Shown one piece after another: positions 51,639 to 61,413 of a stretch of 64,000 bases of DNA. This stretch comes from Candidatus Jettenia sp. AMX2. GTDB lineage: Bacteria > Planctomycetota > Brocadiia > Brocadiales > Brocadiaceae. Each line of letters begins with the position of its first letter. Position 1 is the stretch's first letter. The notes beneath the pieces were generated by a model, which worked only from the letters and a program-made list of their open reading frames with translations, was not told the DNA's origin and searched no databases. The position numbers were made by a program, and so were the translations under genes. Where the stretch lies: the NCBI GenBank assembly GCA_030583665.1, contig CP129469.1, forward strand, positions 1,445,043 to 1,509,042. The letters run 5' to 3'.

Positions 51639-52868
51639 TTATCTCAGCAAAGGCATTTCTTTATGAGCTACGACAATACCTTTCCGGGTAACGGTAAATT
51701 GTTTTGCATCCTCCCCTGGATGAAATCCAATTTGCATTCCATCCGGAATTTCTACAAATTTATCGATAATAGCTTTTCGAACAGTAACATTTTTACCAAT
51801 CTTTACACCTTCCATAATAACGGAATCATGGATTTCGGTATTGGAATTAATGATAACGTCCGGAGAAATAACTGATCTTTGTACCTGGGCACCGTTGATA
51901 ATGCAACCATTGGAGAGAAGGGAGTCTGCAACCATACCCTGTGTATTTTTTGAAAATACGGTCTTTGCAGGAGGAAACTGTGCGTGGTGGGTACGGATTG
52001 GCCAGTTTTTGTCGTAGAGGTTAAAAACTGGTTCAGCCTGAACAAGGTCCATATTGGCCTCCCAGTATGCATCTAGCGTTCCGATATCCCTCCAATACCT
52101 AGCCGTTTTATTATGGTTTTCATGAAAAACATATGCTAATAAACGATGTTTATTAATCATTGAGGGAATAATACTCCGGCCAAAATCATGTTCTGTATTT
52201 TTTTTTGTATCATCAATTATACGTTTTATCAGCATCTCTGTGTTAAAGAGATAGATTCCCATGGATGCCATTACTATTTCCGGGTTTGAAGGAAGGGGTA
52301 TCGGGTCGGATGGTTTTTCATGAAAAGCTATGATTTGTTGTTTATTATCAATACCAATGATTCCAAATCTTTTTGCCTCACTTACAGGTACTTCAATGCA
52401 AGGTATGGTAAGATCGGCATTCTGTGTTATATGGAACGCTATCAGCTCCCGGTAATCCATTTTGTAAATGTGGTCACCTGCCAGGATCAGTACCATTTCC
52501 GGACGTTCTCTTTCAAGAATATAGATATTTTGATATACAGCGTCAGCCGTACCCTGATACCACATATCACTTATTCTTTTCTGCGGAGGTATATTCTCGA
52601 TAAAATCTCCCAACTCATTATTAAATATATTCCACCCAAACCTTAAATGCCTGTCCAGAGAATAAGATTTATACTGCGTCAGCACGCATATCCTTCTCAA
52701 TCCTGAGTTAATGCAGTTACTCAGCGTAAAATCAATAATACGGTAAATACCTCCGAACGGGACTGCCGGCTTTGCCCTGTCCTTCGTTAAAGGATAAAGT
52801 CGTTCTCCCTGCCCGCCAGCCAGTACCATTACCAGTACTTTTTTAAATATGGAATCGTTAAAAATCAT
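51639..52868 (-). CDS. glgC: glucose-1-phosphate adenylyltransferase GlgC
   Basis: GlgC makes ADP-glucose from ATP and glucose 1-phosphate, the first step of glycogen synthesis. From the ATG at 52868 (GGGAG five bases upstream; a TTG at 52880 would add four residues) it is 409 residues. The nucleotide-binding start is LAGGQGERLYPLTKDRAKPAVPFGG (residues 13-37). LILAGDHIYKMDY and FHEKPSDP are the substrate blocks, and a left-handed helix domain follows at the C-terminus. It is preceded by a receiver protein gene. No glgA or glgB is seen nearby. Length is normal. Confidence 0.95.
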   Translation of the reverse strand: MIFNDSIFKKVLVMVLAGGQGERLYPLTKDRAKPAVPFGGIYRIIDFTLSNCINSGLRRICVLTQYKSYSLDRHLRFGWNIFNNELGDFIENIPPQKRISDMWYQGTADAVYQNIYILERERPEMVLILAGDHIYKMDYRELIAFHITQNADLTIPCIEVPVSEAKRFGIIGIDNKQQIIAFHEKPSDPIPLPSNPEIVMASMGIYLFNTEMLIKRIIDDTKKNTEHDFGRSIIPSMINKHRLLAYVFHENHNKTARYWRDIGTLDAYWEANMDLVQAEPVFNLYDKNWPIRTHHAQFPPAKTVFSKNTQGMVADSLLSNGCIINGAQVQRSVISPDVIINSNTEIHDSVIMEGVKIGKNVTVRKAIIDKFVEIPDGMQIGFHPGEDAKQFTVTRKGIVVAHKEMPLLR

Positions 52869-52885
52869 ATCTTCTCCCAAAATTA

Positions 52886-53236
52886 TCAGTCAATCAATTC
52901 CTTTATTTTATTTTTTAATACGCTTAAATCAGATGATTTAACGACATATGCATCGGCCAGCCATGTCATAAAATTATCCTGATAACTGCTATAGGCTGTA
53001 TTAATAATGACAGGTGTCTCTTTGTGTTCACTCAGGATCTTTCCCATGGATTCGATACCATTCATCTTCGGCATATTGATGTCCATTACTACGAGATCCG
53101 GAAAATGATCTCTTACCTTTTGTATCGCTTCAATGCCGTCCTTTGCCGTTATCACCCCATATCCCTCCAGAGATAATTCTTGTTTATAAAGCAAAAGTTG
53201 ATTTTTATCATCATCAACAATAAGGATGGTTTTCAT
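52886..53236 (-). CDS. stand-alone response regulator receiver domain
   Basis: The 116-residue protein is one receiver domain (CheY/Spo0F type). The acidic pocket is DDD near residue 9, the phospho-acceptor Asp is in LVVMDINMP (Asp52) and Lys is in YVVKSSD. It has no output domain, so it acts through partners. It is 17 bp upstream of glgC on the same strand and may be cotranscribed with it. No kinase gene lies beside it. Confidence 0.9.
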   Translation of the reverse strand: MKTILIVDDDKNQLLLYKQELSLEGYGVITAKDGIEAIQKVRDHFPDLVVMDINMPKMNGIESMGKILSEHKETPVIINTAYSSYQDNFMTWLADAYVVKSSDLSVLKNKIKELID

Positions 53237-53657
53237 TTTTCACCTCGCCGAAAATGGTAATTTTACATAACTTATTTTTCATTCTTGTTTAATCTGAAAA
53301 TTATACCATGTATAAGCCATGACTGCACGATAAATTCATTGCAAGGGAACTGAAAATTTATCGTGGGAGAGACGAAACAGAATGCTTGTAAAATAAAGGA
53401 AGGGACAACATGTTCTGTGCGTGCTTGTGTGTTTGGAACGCTGGTGTGAATTGTCAAATTTATTTGCGTTAAAAATCAGTCTGATTTATAATTATCGTCC
53501 TGAATCAAAAATCACTCAAATGGAACGTGTGAAATTTCTGTAGCGATGGGATTTTTAAAAAAATTTCTTATTGCTTATGTAGTAAAAAGAAGTGTATTAT
53601 TGTAGATAAGAACTTGTCGTTTCGAAAGCCAGGATTGATTACCGGGCAAAAGGGAGG
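53237..53657. other. divergent intergenic region upstream of the V-ATPase operon
   Basis: This gap of about 420 bp has no gene I can support. A possible promoter for the V-ATPase operon is TTGCTT near 53571 with TATTAT 18 bp further (about 53595-53600). The match at -35 is poor. Confidence 0.4.
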
Positions 53658-53663
53658 ATGGCA

Positions 53664-54284
53664 ATGGCCGAACATTTAGAGGCACTGCTGGAAAAAATAA
53701 GGCGGGATGGAATAGACAGGGCCAGAGAAGAGGCAATGAAGATCGAAGAGATGGCCCGAGAAGAGGCAGACAGGATCATTGCTGATGCAAAAAACAAGGC
53801 AGAAGAAAAAATCAAAAAGGCAGAAGAAGAATCCAACCGCATGAAACAGGCCCTCCTTGATGAACTTGAACTGGCGGCTCGTGATCTTGTTCTTTCTCTG
53901 GAAAAAAGAGTACTGGAGTTGTTCAAAAATGTATTAGAAGAAAAATTGAATACGTCTTTCACAAAGGATCCGGTTTATTTTATCCGTACCATTTTTCATA
54001 AATGGCAATCTTCTGTACAGGGCTGGAAAATCTGTCTTTCCAAACAGGATTCGGAAAAACTGACGGAAGAACTGCTGGCTGCTTTACAAAAAAAGATCAA
54101 AGAAGGAATTGAAATACAAATTGACCCTGAGATAAAAGCAGGATTTAAAGTTATGGTTAAAGACGGAAGCTATTATCTGGACTTTACTGCAGGGACGATG
54201 GCAGAATTGCTCATGGAAAGGGTGTCTCCTGTTTTACAAAGGGTACTCAGGAAAGTAAAGGAGCAAAAAATGAATGAACCTTGA
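53664..54284 (+). CDS. V-type ATP synthase subunit E
   Basis: Subunit E forms the peripheral stalk that holds the catalytic head to the membrane. The 206-residue protein starts with a long helix rich in Glu, Lys and Ala (about 5-75) typical of E and G stalk subunits, followed by a globular C-terminal part (about 90-200). The ATG at 53664 has GGGAGG six bases upstream; the ATG at 53658 is too close. It opens the V-ATPase operon E-DUF2764-A-B-D-I-K. It overlaps the next gene by 11 bp. Confidence 0.85.
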   Translation: MAEHLEALLEKIRRDGIDRAREEAMKIEEMAREEADRIIADAKNKAEEKIKKAEEESNRMKQALLDELELAARDLVLSLEKRVLELFKNVLEEKLNTSFTKDPVYFIRTIFHKWQSSVQGWKICLSKQDSEKLTEELLAALQKKIKEGIEIQIDPEIKAGFKVMVKDGSYYLDFTAGTMAELLMERVSPVLQRVLRKVKEQKMNEP

Positions 54285-54813
54285 TCTCTATTACCTGATA
54301 CCATCATTGCCGGAAATAAAAGAAGATAAAAAACCGATTATAGGTTCTTATGGATTTTTAGACCTGTGTCGTCCGTATCTGTCTACCCGTGAATTTATTT
54401 ACCTTGAAAAATCCAGGTTGTATACATTTGACTGGCATAACCCTTTTGAACCGGTAAGAGAATGGTATCGTATGGAAAGTGACTTCCGGAACCAGATGGT
54501 AGAACTGAGGGCAGAAAAAACAGGCAAACAGCCGTTAAAATTTTTCCGTGGTGAGTATCTTCGCGGCAAGATAGACGAAGATGTACGCATTCTTCTCCAG
54601 ATTCAGGAGCCAGATGAAATGGCCGAAGCGCTTTTTAAAAGGCGATGGCATTTGCTAAACCGTTTACATTCCGGCCAGTTCTTTACGCTGGAATGGTTGG
54701 GCATCTACTATCTTAAATTACAACTTGTAGAAGAGCGTTTTAAATATTCGAAAGAGGCAGGGGAAAAAAATCTTCATATTTTTCTTATAAAGGATTCAGA
54801 ATACCATGGATGA
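54274..54813 (+). CDS. DUF2764 protein, V-ATPase C/d-like position
   Basis: The 179-residue protein has the DUF2764 pattern (LYYLIPSLPEI at the start). In the V-ATPase operons of Chlamydiae, spirochaetes and Bacteroidetes this gene stands where subunit C would be expected, and the protein is thought to take part in the connection between stalk and membrane ring. It overlaps subunit E by 11 bp and subunit A by 8 bp. The link with the C/d role is inferred from gene order. Confidence 0.82.
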   Translation: MNLDLYYLIPSLPEIKEDKKPIIGSYGFLDLCRPYLSTREFIYLEKSRLYTFDWHNPFEPVREWYRMESDFRNQMVELRAEKTGKQPLKFFRGEYLRGKIDEDVRILLQIQEPDEMAEALFKRRWHLLNRLHSGQFFTLEWLGIYYLKLQLVEERFKYSKEAGEKNLHIFLIKDSEYHG

Positions 54814-56545
54814 TGTTCGTGGACATATCCGTGCTGTCAGGGGGAGTATGGTAACCGTTGTTTTTGATGGTCGTATCCATCAAAATGAAATAGCGTATGT
54901 GTTTTGCGGGAAAGAAAAATTAAAAGCTGAAGTTTTGCGTATTGATCAAAATCTGGCAATTTTACAGGTTTTTGAAGAGACAAGCGGATTGCGGGTTGGA
55001 GACGAAATAGTTTTTACTGGTAAACTTCTGAGTGTTGATGTTGGACCAGGATTGCTTGGACAGGTGTATGACGGATTGCAAAATCCTCTTGAAAAACTGG
55101 CCGAGAAAGCGGGCAATTTCTTAATCCGTGGTTTGAGTTATGATGCGCTCGATAAAAATCGCCTGTGGAATTTTCTCCCTCTGACAAATGCAGGCAAAAA
55201 AGTGAAAGCCGGATCTTTTCTGGGAGAGGTGGGGGAAGGTGCTATCAGTCACAAAATAATGGTTCCTTTTCACTTTCGGGGTTATCTGGAAGTTAAGTAC
55301 ATCACGGATTCCGGGGCGTATACTATTCATGACACAATTGCTGAACTGATGGACAGGGAAGGTACTACACATAAAGTCAGTATGTGTTTTACCTGGCCGG
55401 TAAGGGTACCAGTCACCTGCTATGAAGAGAGGTTGTTGCCGGAAGAACCTCTGTTAACCGGAACCAGGATTATTGACACTTTTTTCCCCGTAGCACGAGG
55501 AGGTACCTACTGCATCCCCGGGCCCTTCGGGGCAGGCAAAACGGTTCTCCAGCAGATAACCAGCCGTTATGCCAAAGTAGACATTGTAATCATCGTGGCT
55601 TGCGGTGAACGTTCGGGAGAGGTTGTGGAGACCATGCGGGAATTTCCAAAACTTACTGATCCAACAAGCGGTCGAACCCTTATGGAAAGGACGATTATTA
55701 TCTCCAATACCAGCTCTATGCCGGTTGCTGCCCGTGATTCTTCGGTATATACCGGCATTACCCTGGCTGAATATTACCGGCAGATGGGTTTGGATGTATT
55801 ACTTCTTGCAGATTCAACGTCACGCTGGGCTCAGGCTATGCGCGAAATGTCAGGATTGCTGGAAGAAATACCCGGAGAAGAAGCCTTCCCTGCGTATCTG
55901 GAATCACGTATTGCACGTTTTTACGAGCGGGCCGGCCTGATCAGACTCCAGGATGGTTCTGCCGGTTCTATTACCATTGGCGGGACAGTAAGCCCAGCAG
56001 GCGGTAATTTCGATGAGCCGGTTACCCAGTCTTCTCTTAAGGTAGTAGGAGCATTTCATGGTCTCTCCCGGGAACGCGCGGGGGCCCGTCGTTTCCCTTC
56101 CATCCATCCGCTGGAAAGCTGGAGTAAATACCGGAGCGTTCTCCCGGAAGAACTGGTAAAACATGCCAGGAAACTTCTGAGAAAAGGAAATGAAGTGTTC
56201 CAGATGATGTCTGTTTTGGGCGAAGAGGGAATTACCATAAAAGATTATCTGGACTATTTACGCAGTGAATTGATCGATGCGGTATATTTACAACAAAACT
56301 CATTTGATGAGACGGATGCATTTTGCCCTCGCCAGCGGCAGGAATATGTCTTTTCTTTTTTGATTGAAACACTGAATAGAATTCCTGAATTTTCTGAAAA
56401 AGAGAAAGCCAGATCTTTTTTTGCACGCCTTCAGCAATTATTCATTGACTGGAATTACAGTCCATGGGGTTCCGAGGCTTTTGCCGGTACCGAAGACTTA
56501 ATTCGCAGAATGATAGATGAAGTTGCAGGAAAAAGCCATGAATAA
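54806..56545 (+). CDS. V-type ATP synthase catalytic subunit A
   Basis: The catalytic subunit hydrolyses or makes ATP. The 579-residue protein has the P-loop [12 protein letters not shown] (239-250; Lys245), the long non-homologous insert before it (about 110-200), which distinguishes A from F-type beta, and the blocks [16 protein letters not shown] and [11 protein letters not shown]. All parts expected are present and length is typical. It overlaps the DUF2764 gene by 8 bp and the B subunit start by 8 bp. Confidence 0.95.
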   Translation: MDDVRGHIRAVRGSMVTVVFDGRIHQNEIAYVFCGKEKLKAEVLRIDQNLAILQVFEETSGLRVGDEIVFTGKLLSVDVGPGLLGQVYDGLQNPLEKLAEKAGNFLIRGLSYDALDKNRLWNFLPLTNAGKKVKAGSFLGEVGEGAISHKIMVPFHFRGYLEVKYITDSGAYTIHDTIAELMDREGTTHKVSMCFTWPVRVPVTCYEERLLPEEPLLTGTRIIDTFFPVARGGTYCIPGPFGAGKTVLQQITSRYAKVDIVIIVACGERSGEVVETMREFPKLTDPTSGRTLMERTIIISNTSSMPVAARDSSVYTGITLAEYYRQMGLDVLLLADSTSRWAQAMREMSGLLEEIPGEEAFPAYLESRIARFYERAGLIRLQDGSAGSITIGGTVSPAGGNFDEPVTQSSLKVVGAFHGLSRERAGARRFPSIHPLESWSKYRSVLPEELVKHARKLLRKGNEVFQMMSVLGEEGITIKDYLDYLRSELIDAVYLQQNSFDETDAFCPRQRQEYVFSFLIETLNRIPEFSEKEKARSFFARLQQLFIDWNYSPWGSEAFAGTEDLIRRMIDEVAGKSHE

Positions 56546-57872
56546 TAAGGTATACAGGAAAATTCACAAGGTTTTTGGAAATGTGATAACTCTGATAGCT
56601 GAAGGGATCAGCTATGGAGAACTTGCCGAGGTTCGTTCAAGACGGGGTCTTTCGCTGGCCGAGGTAATTCATATTGAGGGCAATTTGGTACATTTGCAGG
56701 TTTTTGCCGGTAACATTGGAGTCTCCACCAAGGATGAGGTTCGTTTTCTGGAACGAGGTATGCGGGTCTCGTTTTCTGATAACCTTTTTGGGAGGATTTT
56801 CAATGGAAGCGGCCAGCCTCTGGACGGAGGACCTGTCCTTTTTGATGAGATGATTGAATGCAAAACTCCTTCTATTAATCCTGCCCGCCGCAATATGCCA
56901 AGACGTATGATCCACACGAAAATACCTATGATCGATGTCTTTAACAGCCTTGTAGTTTCACAGAAATTGCCAATATTTTCAGTTTCCGGAGAAGAATATA
57001 ATCCGTTGTTAGCACGCATTGCAATGCAAGCCGAAGTGGAAGTTATTATCCTCGGCGGTATGGGGCTGAAATACGACGATTTTCTTTATTTTAAACATGA
57101 GATCGAGAGGAGCGGGGCACGAAAACGTACCATTTTCTTTGTTCATACTGCTGCTGATCCAATAGTAGAATGCCTGTTAGTGCCAGATATGGCATTGGCG
57201 GTAGGGGAACGTTTTGCCCTGAAAGGACGGAGCGTTCTTGTTTTATTAACCGACATGACAAATTATGCAGAGTCACTGAAGGAAATAGCCATTACTATGG
57301 AACAGATACCATCAAACCGTGGTTATCCCGGGGATCTTTACAGCCGGTTTGCTGTTCGCTACGAGAAAGCAGTAGATTTTATGGATGCAGGCTCTGTTAC
57401 AATTTTAGCAGTTACTACGATGCCCGGTGACGATATTACCCATCCGGTCCCTGATAATACCGGCTATATCACTGAAGGGCAACTTTATTTACGGAATGGA
57501 CGTATTGACCCGTTCGGTTCACTAAGCCGGTTAAAACAATTAGTCAATAAAAAGACCCGGATGGACCATCGTGATTTGATGGATGCTATGATCAGGTTAT
57601 ACGCACAGGCAAAAGAGTCCCGGGAAAAAATGGCCTTGGGTTTTACTATGACGGATTGGGATAAAAAACTTTTACAGTACGGTGAACTTTTTGAAGACCG
57701 CATGATGGACCTTTCTGTGAATCTTTCACTATGGGAAGCTTTGGATTTGGGTTGGAGAATACTCGCAGACTGTTTTGTACCTGAGGAGGTTGGTATAAGA
57801 TCCGACCTCCTGAAACAATTCTGGCCTTCTTCTGAAGCTGAGAAAAATAGTTATGGCGCGGATACGTTATAA
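56538..57872 (+). CDS. V-type ATP synthase subunit B
   Basis: The non-catalytic partner of subunit A. From the ATG at 56538 (AGGA seven bases upstream) the 444-residue protein has the B-type segment [17 protein letters not shown] where A has its P-loop; the lack of a P-loop is normal for [26 protein letters not shown] and [14 protein letters not shown] are family blocks. It overlaps subunit D by 20 bp. The family call is secure. Confidence 0.95.
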   Translation: MNNKVYRKIHKVFGNVITLIAEGISYGELAEVRSRRGLSLAEVIHIEGNLVHLQVFAGNIGVSTKDEVRFLERGMRVSFSDNLFGRIFNGSGQPLDGGPVLFDEMIECKTPSINPARRNMPRRMIHTKIPMIDVFNSLVVSQKLPIFSVSGEEYNPLLARIAMQAEVEVIILGGMGLKYDDFLYFKHEIERSGARKRTIFFVHTAADPIVECLLVPDMALAVGERFALKGRSVLVLLTDMTNYAESLKEIAITMEQIPSNRGYPGDLYSRFAVRYEKAVDFMDAGSVTILAVTTMPGDDITHPVPDNTGYITEGQLYLRNGRIDPFGSLSRLKQLVNKKTRMDHRDLMDAMIRLYAQAKESREKMALGFTMTDWDKKLLQYGELFEDRMMDLSVNLSLWEALDLGWRILADCFVPEEVGIRSDLLKQFWPSSEAEKNSYGADTL

Positions 57873-58452
57873 TAAGACTGAATTGAAAAGACAGAGAGAC
57901 ATGCTTGATAATTATACACGTTTCTTACCATTGTTGCGTATGAAAAAACAGCAACTACAATTGGAAATGAGAATGATTGAAAACCAACAGGCATTACTGG
58001 AGAAAGAACTGAATAAACTTCTCGGTAAATTTGAAAGATGGGCAGAACTTCTTAATGCCCGCCCTAATATCACAGGATTCCTCTCCTTAGCATTAGAAAT
58101 TACTGACTACAATATTGCCGGAGTTAAGATACCTAAAATAAAATCCGTTATATTTAAAGAAAGGGAATACGATCTTTTTGAGATGCCCCCCTGGGTTGAG
58201 TTGGTTCTGACAGAACTTAAAAATATGAAAAAAGTGAAAGAAGAATTCAAAATTTGTGAAAAACAAAAAGAAATTCTTGCAGAAGAGCTGAAGATCGTCA
58301 GCAGGCGGGTTAATCTATTTGAAAAGGTTTTCATTCCGAAAACGGCAGATGCTATCCGTTTAATAAATATTTATCTTGAAGAACGGCAGAAAGAAACAGT
58401 AATCCGAAGTAAAAAATGTAAGGAGATTGTGAATAAGAGGAAAAGATTATGA
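57853..58452 (+). CDS. V-type ATP synthase subunit D
   Basis: Subunit D is the central rotor stalk. The 199-residue protein starts with [15 protein letters not shown], a long helix (about 5-75) that pairs with the C-terminal helix (about 130-195), as in the central shaft of rotary ATPases. It overlaps B by 20 bp and I by 4 bp. The family match is through the helical pattern and gene order as well as the start. Confidence 0.87.
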   Translation: MARIRYNKTELKRQRDMLDNYTRFLPLLRMKKQQLQLEMRMIENQQALLEKELNKLLGKFERWAELLNARPNITGFLSLALEITDYNIAGVKIPKIKSVIFKEREYDLFEMPPWVELVLTELKNMKKVKEEFKICEKQKEILAEELKIVSRRVNLFEKVFIPKTADAIRLINIYLEERQKETVIRSKKCKEIVNKRKRL

Positions 58453-60227
58453 TAGTCCCCATGAAAAAAATCCTTTTTCTTGTAACATCCCAGGATGCAG
58501 AGACTTTTTTACATAATCTCCGGGAGTATGGTGGTTTGCATGTTGAAGCAGGAGAACGGTCAGTCCATGAGGTACTACCCGATGATCTTGTGCGGTGCCG
58601 GAAGGCGATAGAAATAATAGAGAGCCGTACGGATGGGAAGAAACCCTTTTCTGTAAAGCCTGTTCCCGATTATATGGATAACAAGATTGTAGACTCAGCT
58701 GCCAGGTTAGGGGAATTACAGAAGGATATTCTTCATCTGAAATCAAGGATTGCCGAATTGGAACCTTTTGGAAACTTCACTCCACAGTCTGTCCGGGAGA
58801 TGGAGAAGCATGGCATCGGTATCCAGCTATATCGTTTGACAAAGGAACAGTTTGATGAATTATCTGCCAGGTTTAAGTACAATCTGTTCAGAGAAAAAGA
58901 TGATTTTGTTTATGCAGCGTTACTTTGGCGTGAGGATAAACCTCAGCAGATTGCAGGGAGCAGGATTGAGCTTCCAGAACAATCAATGCATGAAATGTAT
59001 GAAAGACTGAAAGTACAGGAAGAGGAGATTCAAGTTCTGGAAAACTTCATCGATTCCTCACGTTGTTTTTTGCCGGGATTAAAAAAAAGATTACAGTATC
59101 TGGAAGAGGAAAAACAAATTACTGATCTGTTGCGGGAAATGCCGCAAAAGGAGAGAATATCAATACTCTATGGATGGTGTCCGGGAAATCAGATTGAGGA
59201 GCTGAAAGCATTGGCGGCAACTCATGGGTGGGGTATTCTTGTACGGGATCCGGATCCGGATGAGCAGCCGCCCACCTTATTAAAACTTCCAGCATGGTTA
59301 GATATGTGCCGTCCGCTTCTCCGCCTCATTAATATTGTTCCGGGGTACAAGGAATATGATGTTAGTTTTCCTTTCTTGTTTTCTATGGGGATATTTTTTG
59401 CCATCCTTATCGGCGATGCTGGCTATGGCCTTTTACTGGTGATTACAAGTCTGATATTTCAATGTTGCAGAACCTCTTTGCCCCAGCAATTCCTTAATCT
59501 TGGTTATTTCTTTGGCATAATGACTATGATCTGGGGCATGTTGACAGGCAACTGGTTTGGTGTTGAAACCTTTACAAGGTTTCCGCAAATAGAAAGATTA
59601 ATGATCTCTTCCCTGAATGTATTTTCTCTGGAGAATCAGGACAGGTTTATGTTGCTTTGCTTTATTATTGGGGCCAGTCACATTACATTAGCTTATTTCA
59701 TAGCCTATCTCAGACATATACGCTCCTGGAAAGGTTTTTCCAGGATTGGATGGATATCGGTTATCTGGGGAATATTCCTGGTTGTTCGCCAGCTTGTGCT
59801 GGGAATCCCATTCCCTTCATTTACCATCTTATTGATAGGGGGAGGCCTTTTTCTGGTTATTCTGTTTACAAACCCGCAAAAAAATATAGGGAAGACAATT
59901 CTTTACGGATTAGCAGAAGTGCCAATGAAAGTGATGAACTGTTTCTCTGACATTATTTCCTATATCCGCCTTTTTGCTGTTAGCATGGCTACCCTGGCGG
60001 TAGCTTCTAGTTTCAATGAAATTGCGGCCAGCATTGGTTTTGGTTCTCCCGTCAGGGTTTTTGGGACCGCAATTATCCTCGTACTGGGACATAGTATCAA
60101 CATCCTCATGGGGGCGCTTTCTGTAGTTGTGCATGGACTACGACTTAATATGCTTGAATTTTCAGGCCATCTCAATATGCAGTGGTCTGGAGTGGAATAT
60201 CAGCCTTTCGTTAAAATAAAAACTTAG
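58449..60227 (+). CDS. V-type ATP synthase subunit I
   Basis: Subunit I (the a-type stator) carries ions to and from the ring. The 592-residue protein has an N-terminal soluble arm with coiled coils (about 1-290) and a membrane part of seven or eight helices (about 305-590). The Arg that faces the ring is in SYIRLFAV (Arg507). A second charged pair lies in HGLRLNMLEFSGH near 563-573. The length is at the short end for the family. It overlaps D by 4 bp. Confidence 0.92.
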   Translation: MIVPMKKILFLVTSQDAETFLHNLREYGGLHVEAGERSVHEVLPDDLVRCRKAIEIIESRTDGKKPFSVKPVPDYMDNKIVDSAARLGELQKDILHLKSRIAELEPFGNFTPQSVREMEKHGIGIQLYRLTKEQFDELSARFKYNLFREKDDFVYAALLWREDKPQQIAGSRIELPEQSMHEMYERLKVQEEEIQVLENFIDSSRCFLPGLKKRLQYLEEEKQITDLLREMPQKERISILYGWCPGNQIEELKALAATHGWGILVRDPDPDEQPPTLLKLPAWLDMCRPLLRLINIVPGYKEYDVSFPFLFSMGIFFAILIGDAGYGLLLVITSLIFQCCRTSLPQQFLNLGYFFGIMTMIWGMLTGNWFGVETFTRFPQIERLMISSLNVFSLENQDRFMLLCFIIGASHITLAYFIAYLRHIRSWKGFSRIGWISVIWGIFLVVRQLVLGIPFPSFTILLIGGGLFLVILFTNPQKNIGKTILYGLAEVPMKVMNCFSDIISYIRLFAVSMATLAVASSFNEIAASIGFGSPVRVFGTAIILVLGHSINILMGALSVVVHGLRLNMLEFSGHLNMQWSGVEYQPFVKIKT

Positions 60228-60241
60228 AAAAGGATCAGAAT

Positions 60242-60727
60242 GTGGTTATAGATGAACACTTACTCTGTGCTATAGCATATGCATCGGCTTTGACGCTTTC
60301 TGCGGCAGGCTCAGTTTTTGGAACGGGCATAGCAGGTATGGCTTCCATTGGCGCCAGCAAGAGGGCTTTTCTACAGAATCGTAAAACCCCTTTTGTATTG
60401 GTAGCATTTGTCGGGGCACCGCTTACTCAGACGATTTACGGTTTTTTGCTGATGAATACTATCATTAGCCTCGGCGATTTTCATATTGCCAAAGGCTCGC
60501 CTGCCTCAGCATACACGTACCTCCTGACCGGTGGAATACTGGGCGGCATTGTTATCGGACTTGCAGCTTTTATGCAAGGTAAGGCAGGGGCTGCTGCTGC
60601 CGATGCACTTGCAGAAACTTCCAAAGGTTTTGGAAGTTTTATGATGATCCTTGGTATTATAGAAAGTGTGTCTCTTTTTGTAATGATCTTTATTATCGTT
60701 ACCCTGAACAAACTTGCATATGGATAA
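60242..60727 (+). CDS. V-type ATP synthase subunit K with Na+-type site
   Basis: Subunit K forms the membrane ring. The 161-residue protein consists of two helical hairpins. The first hairpin has APLTQTIYGF (Thr62, Gln63, Tyr66), and the second has FMQGKAGAA (Gln112) and GIIESVSLF (Glu141). In the Na+-pumping ring of Enterococcus hirae, T64, Q65, Y68, Q110 and E139 form the ion site; each has a counterpart here at nearly the same spacing. This suggests Na+ instead of H+. The start is a GTG with AAGGA upstream. It ends the operon. Confidence 0.9.
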   Translation: MVIDEHLLCAIAYASALTLSAAGSVFGTGIAGMASIGASKRAFLQNRKTPFVLVAFVGAPLTQTIYGFLLMNTIISLGDFHIAKGSPASAYTYLLTGGILGGIVIGLAAFMQGKAGAAAADALAETSKGFGSFMMILGIIESVSLFVMIFIIVTLNKLAYG

Positions 60728-60738
60728 AGTGAAAAATC

Positions 60739-60829
60739 AGATTCTTCGCTTCGCTCAGAATGACAATGATTGTCATTCTGAGGGTTTGTCCTGGGCGAAG
60801 CCGAAAGATGTAAAGCAACCGAAGAATCT
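60739..60829. repeat. imperfect inverted repeat after the V-ATPase operon
   Basis: Outer arms AGATTCTTCG (60739-60748) and CGAAGAATCT (60820-60829) and inner arms CTCAGAATGACAAT (60754-60767) and ATTGTCATTCTGAG (60769-60782) pair. This AGATTCTTCG...CTCAGAATGAC element is a common dispersed palindrome; it may also end the operon transcript. Confidence 0.7.
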
Positions 60830-60875
60830 TTGTTAGAAATCCTCTATTTTAAGGCTCTAGTTCATTCGTGGTTGT

Positions 60876-61208
60876 TTATTCTTCTTCATGCTGCGAATTT
60901 TCCGTAAGCGTATAGGATGCAGGATCTTTTACGAAGGTTTTTTTACAACCTTTTGAACAGAAGTAATAAACATTCCCCTTGTACTTTTTTGACGGTGCTT
61001 TCTTAATAGCATCGATTTTCATACCACAAACAGGGTCTTTTATCGTATCGTGATTTTCATTAGTAACCTTTGTCTTTGTTTGAGTCGCTTGTTTATCCGC
61101 TTTGTTGCTACCGCAACAACTTGACGCCCATAAGGACTTACCACTGTAAGCGGCGCCCAGACTCACAATAAAGATGCATACGAATATTATACGTAAAATA
61201 GTACTCAT
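60876..61208 (-). CDS. exported YHS-domain protein next to CusA-type pump
   Basis: The 110-residue protein has a signal peptide (about 5-24) and then SSCCGSNK, followed by a YHS domain DPVCGMKI ... KYKGNVYYFCSKGCKKTFVKDPASY. The DPVCGM Cys and the C-x3-C pair are those of metal-binding YHS domains. It resembles the protein encoded at 43326 in plan and in the signal sequence. Lying 205 bp from a CusA-type pump on the same strand (downstream of it) it may act as a periplasmic metal-binding partner. The metal is inferred only. Confidence 0.87.
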   Translation of the reverse strand: MSTILRIIFVCIFIVSLGAAYSGKSLWASSCCGSNKADKQATQTKTKVTNENHDTIKDPVCGMKIDAIKKAPSKKYKGNVYYFCSKGCKKTFVKDPASYTLTENSQHEEE

Positions 61209-61413
61209 GATGGTTTCCTTTCTTTTTGTGCAATAAAATTTTTATTTGTACTCATTTTTGTGGTAAAATACACAATATACATTTTAAACAATAATGCCCG
61301 ATCAGGCAATACCGGAATTTTTCTTTAACACCTTTTAAATTGTATTCTTTTTGTCATGCGTAAGGGGAAAACGAAGACATTAATGCTTGCTTGACATGGT
61401 GAATCTTCGAAAA

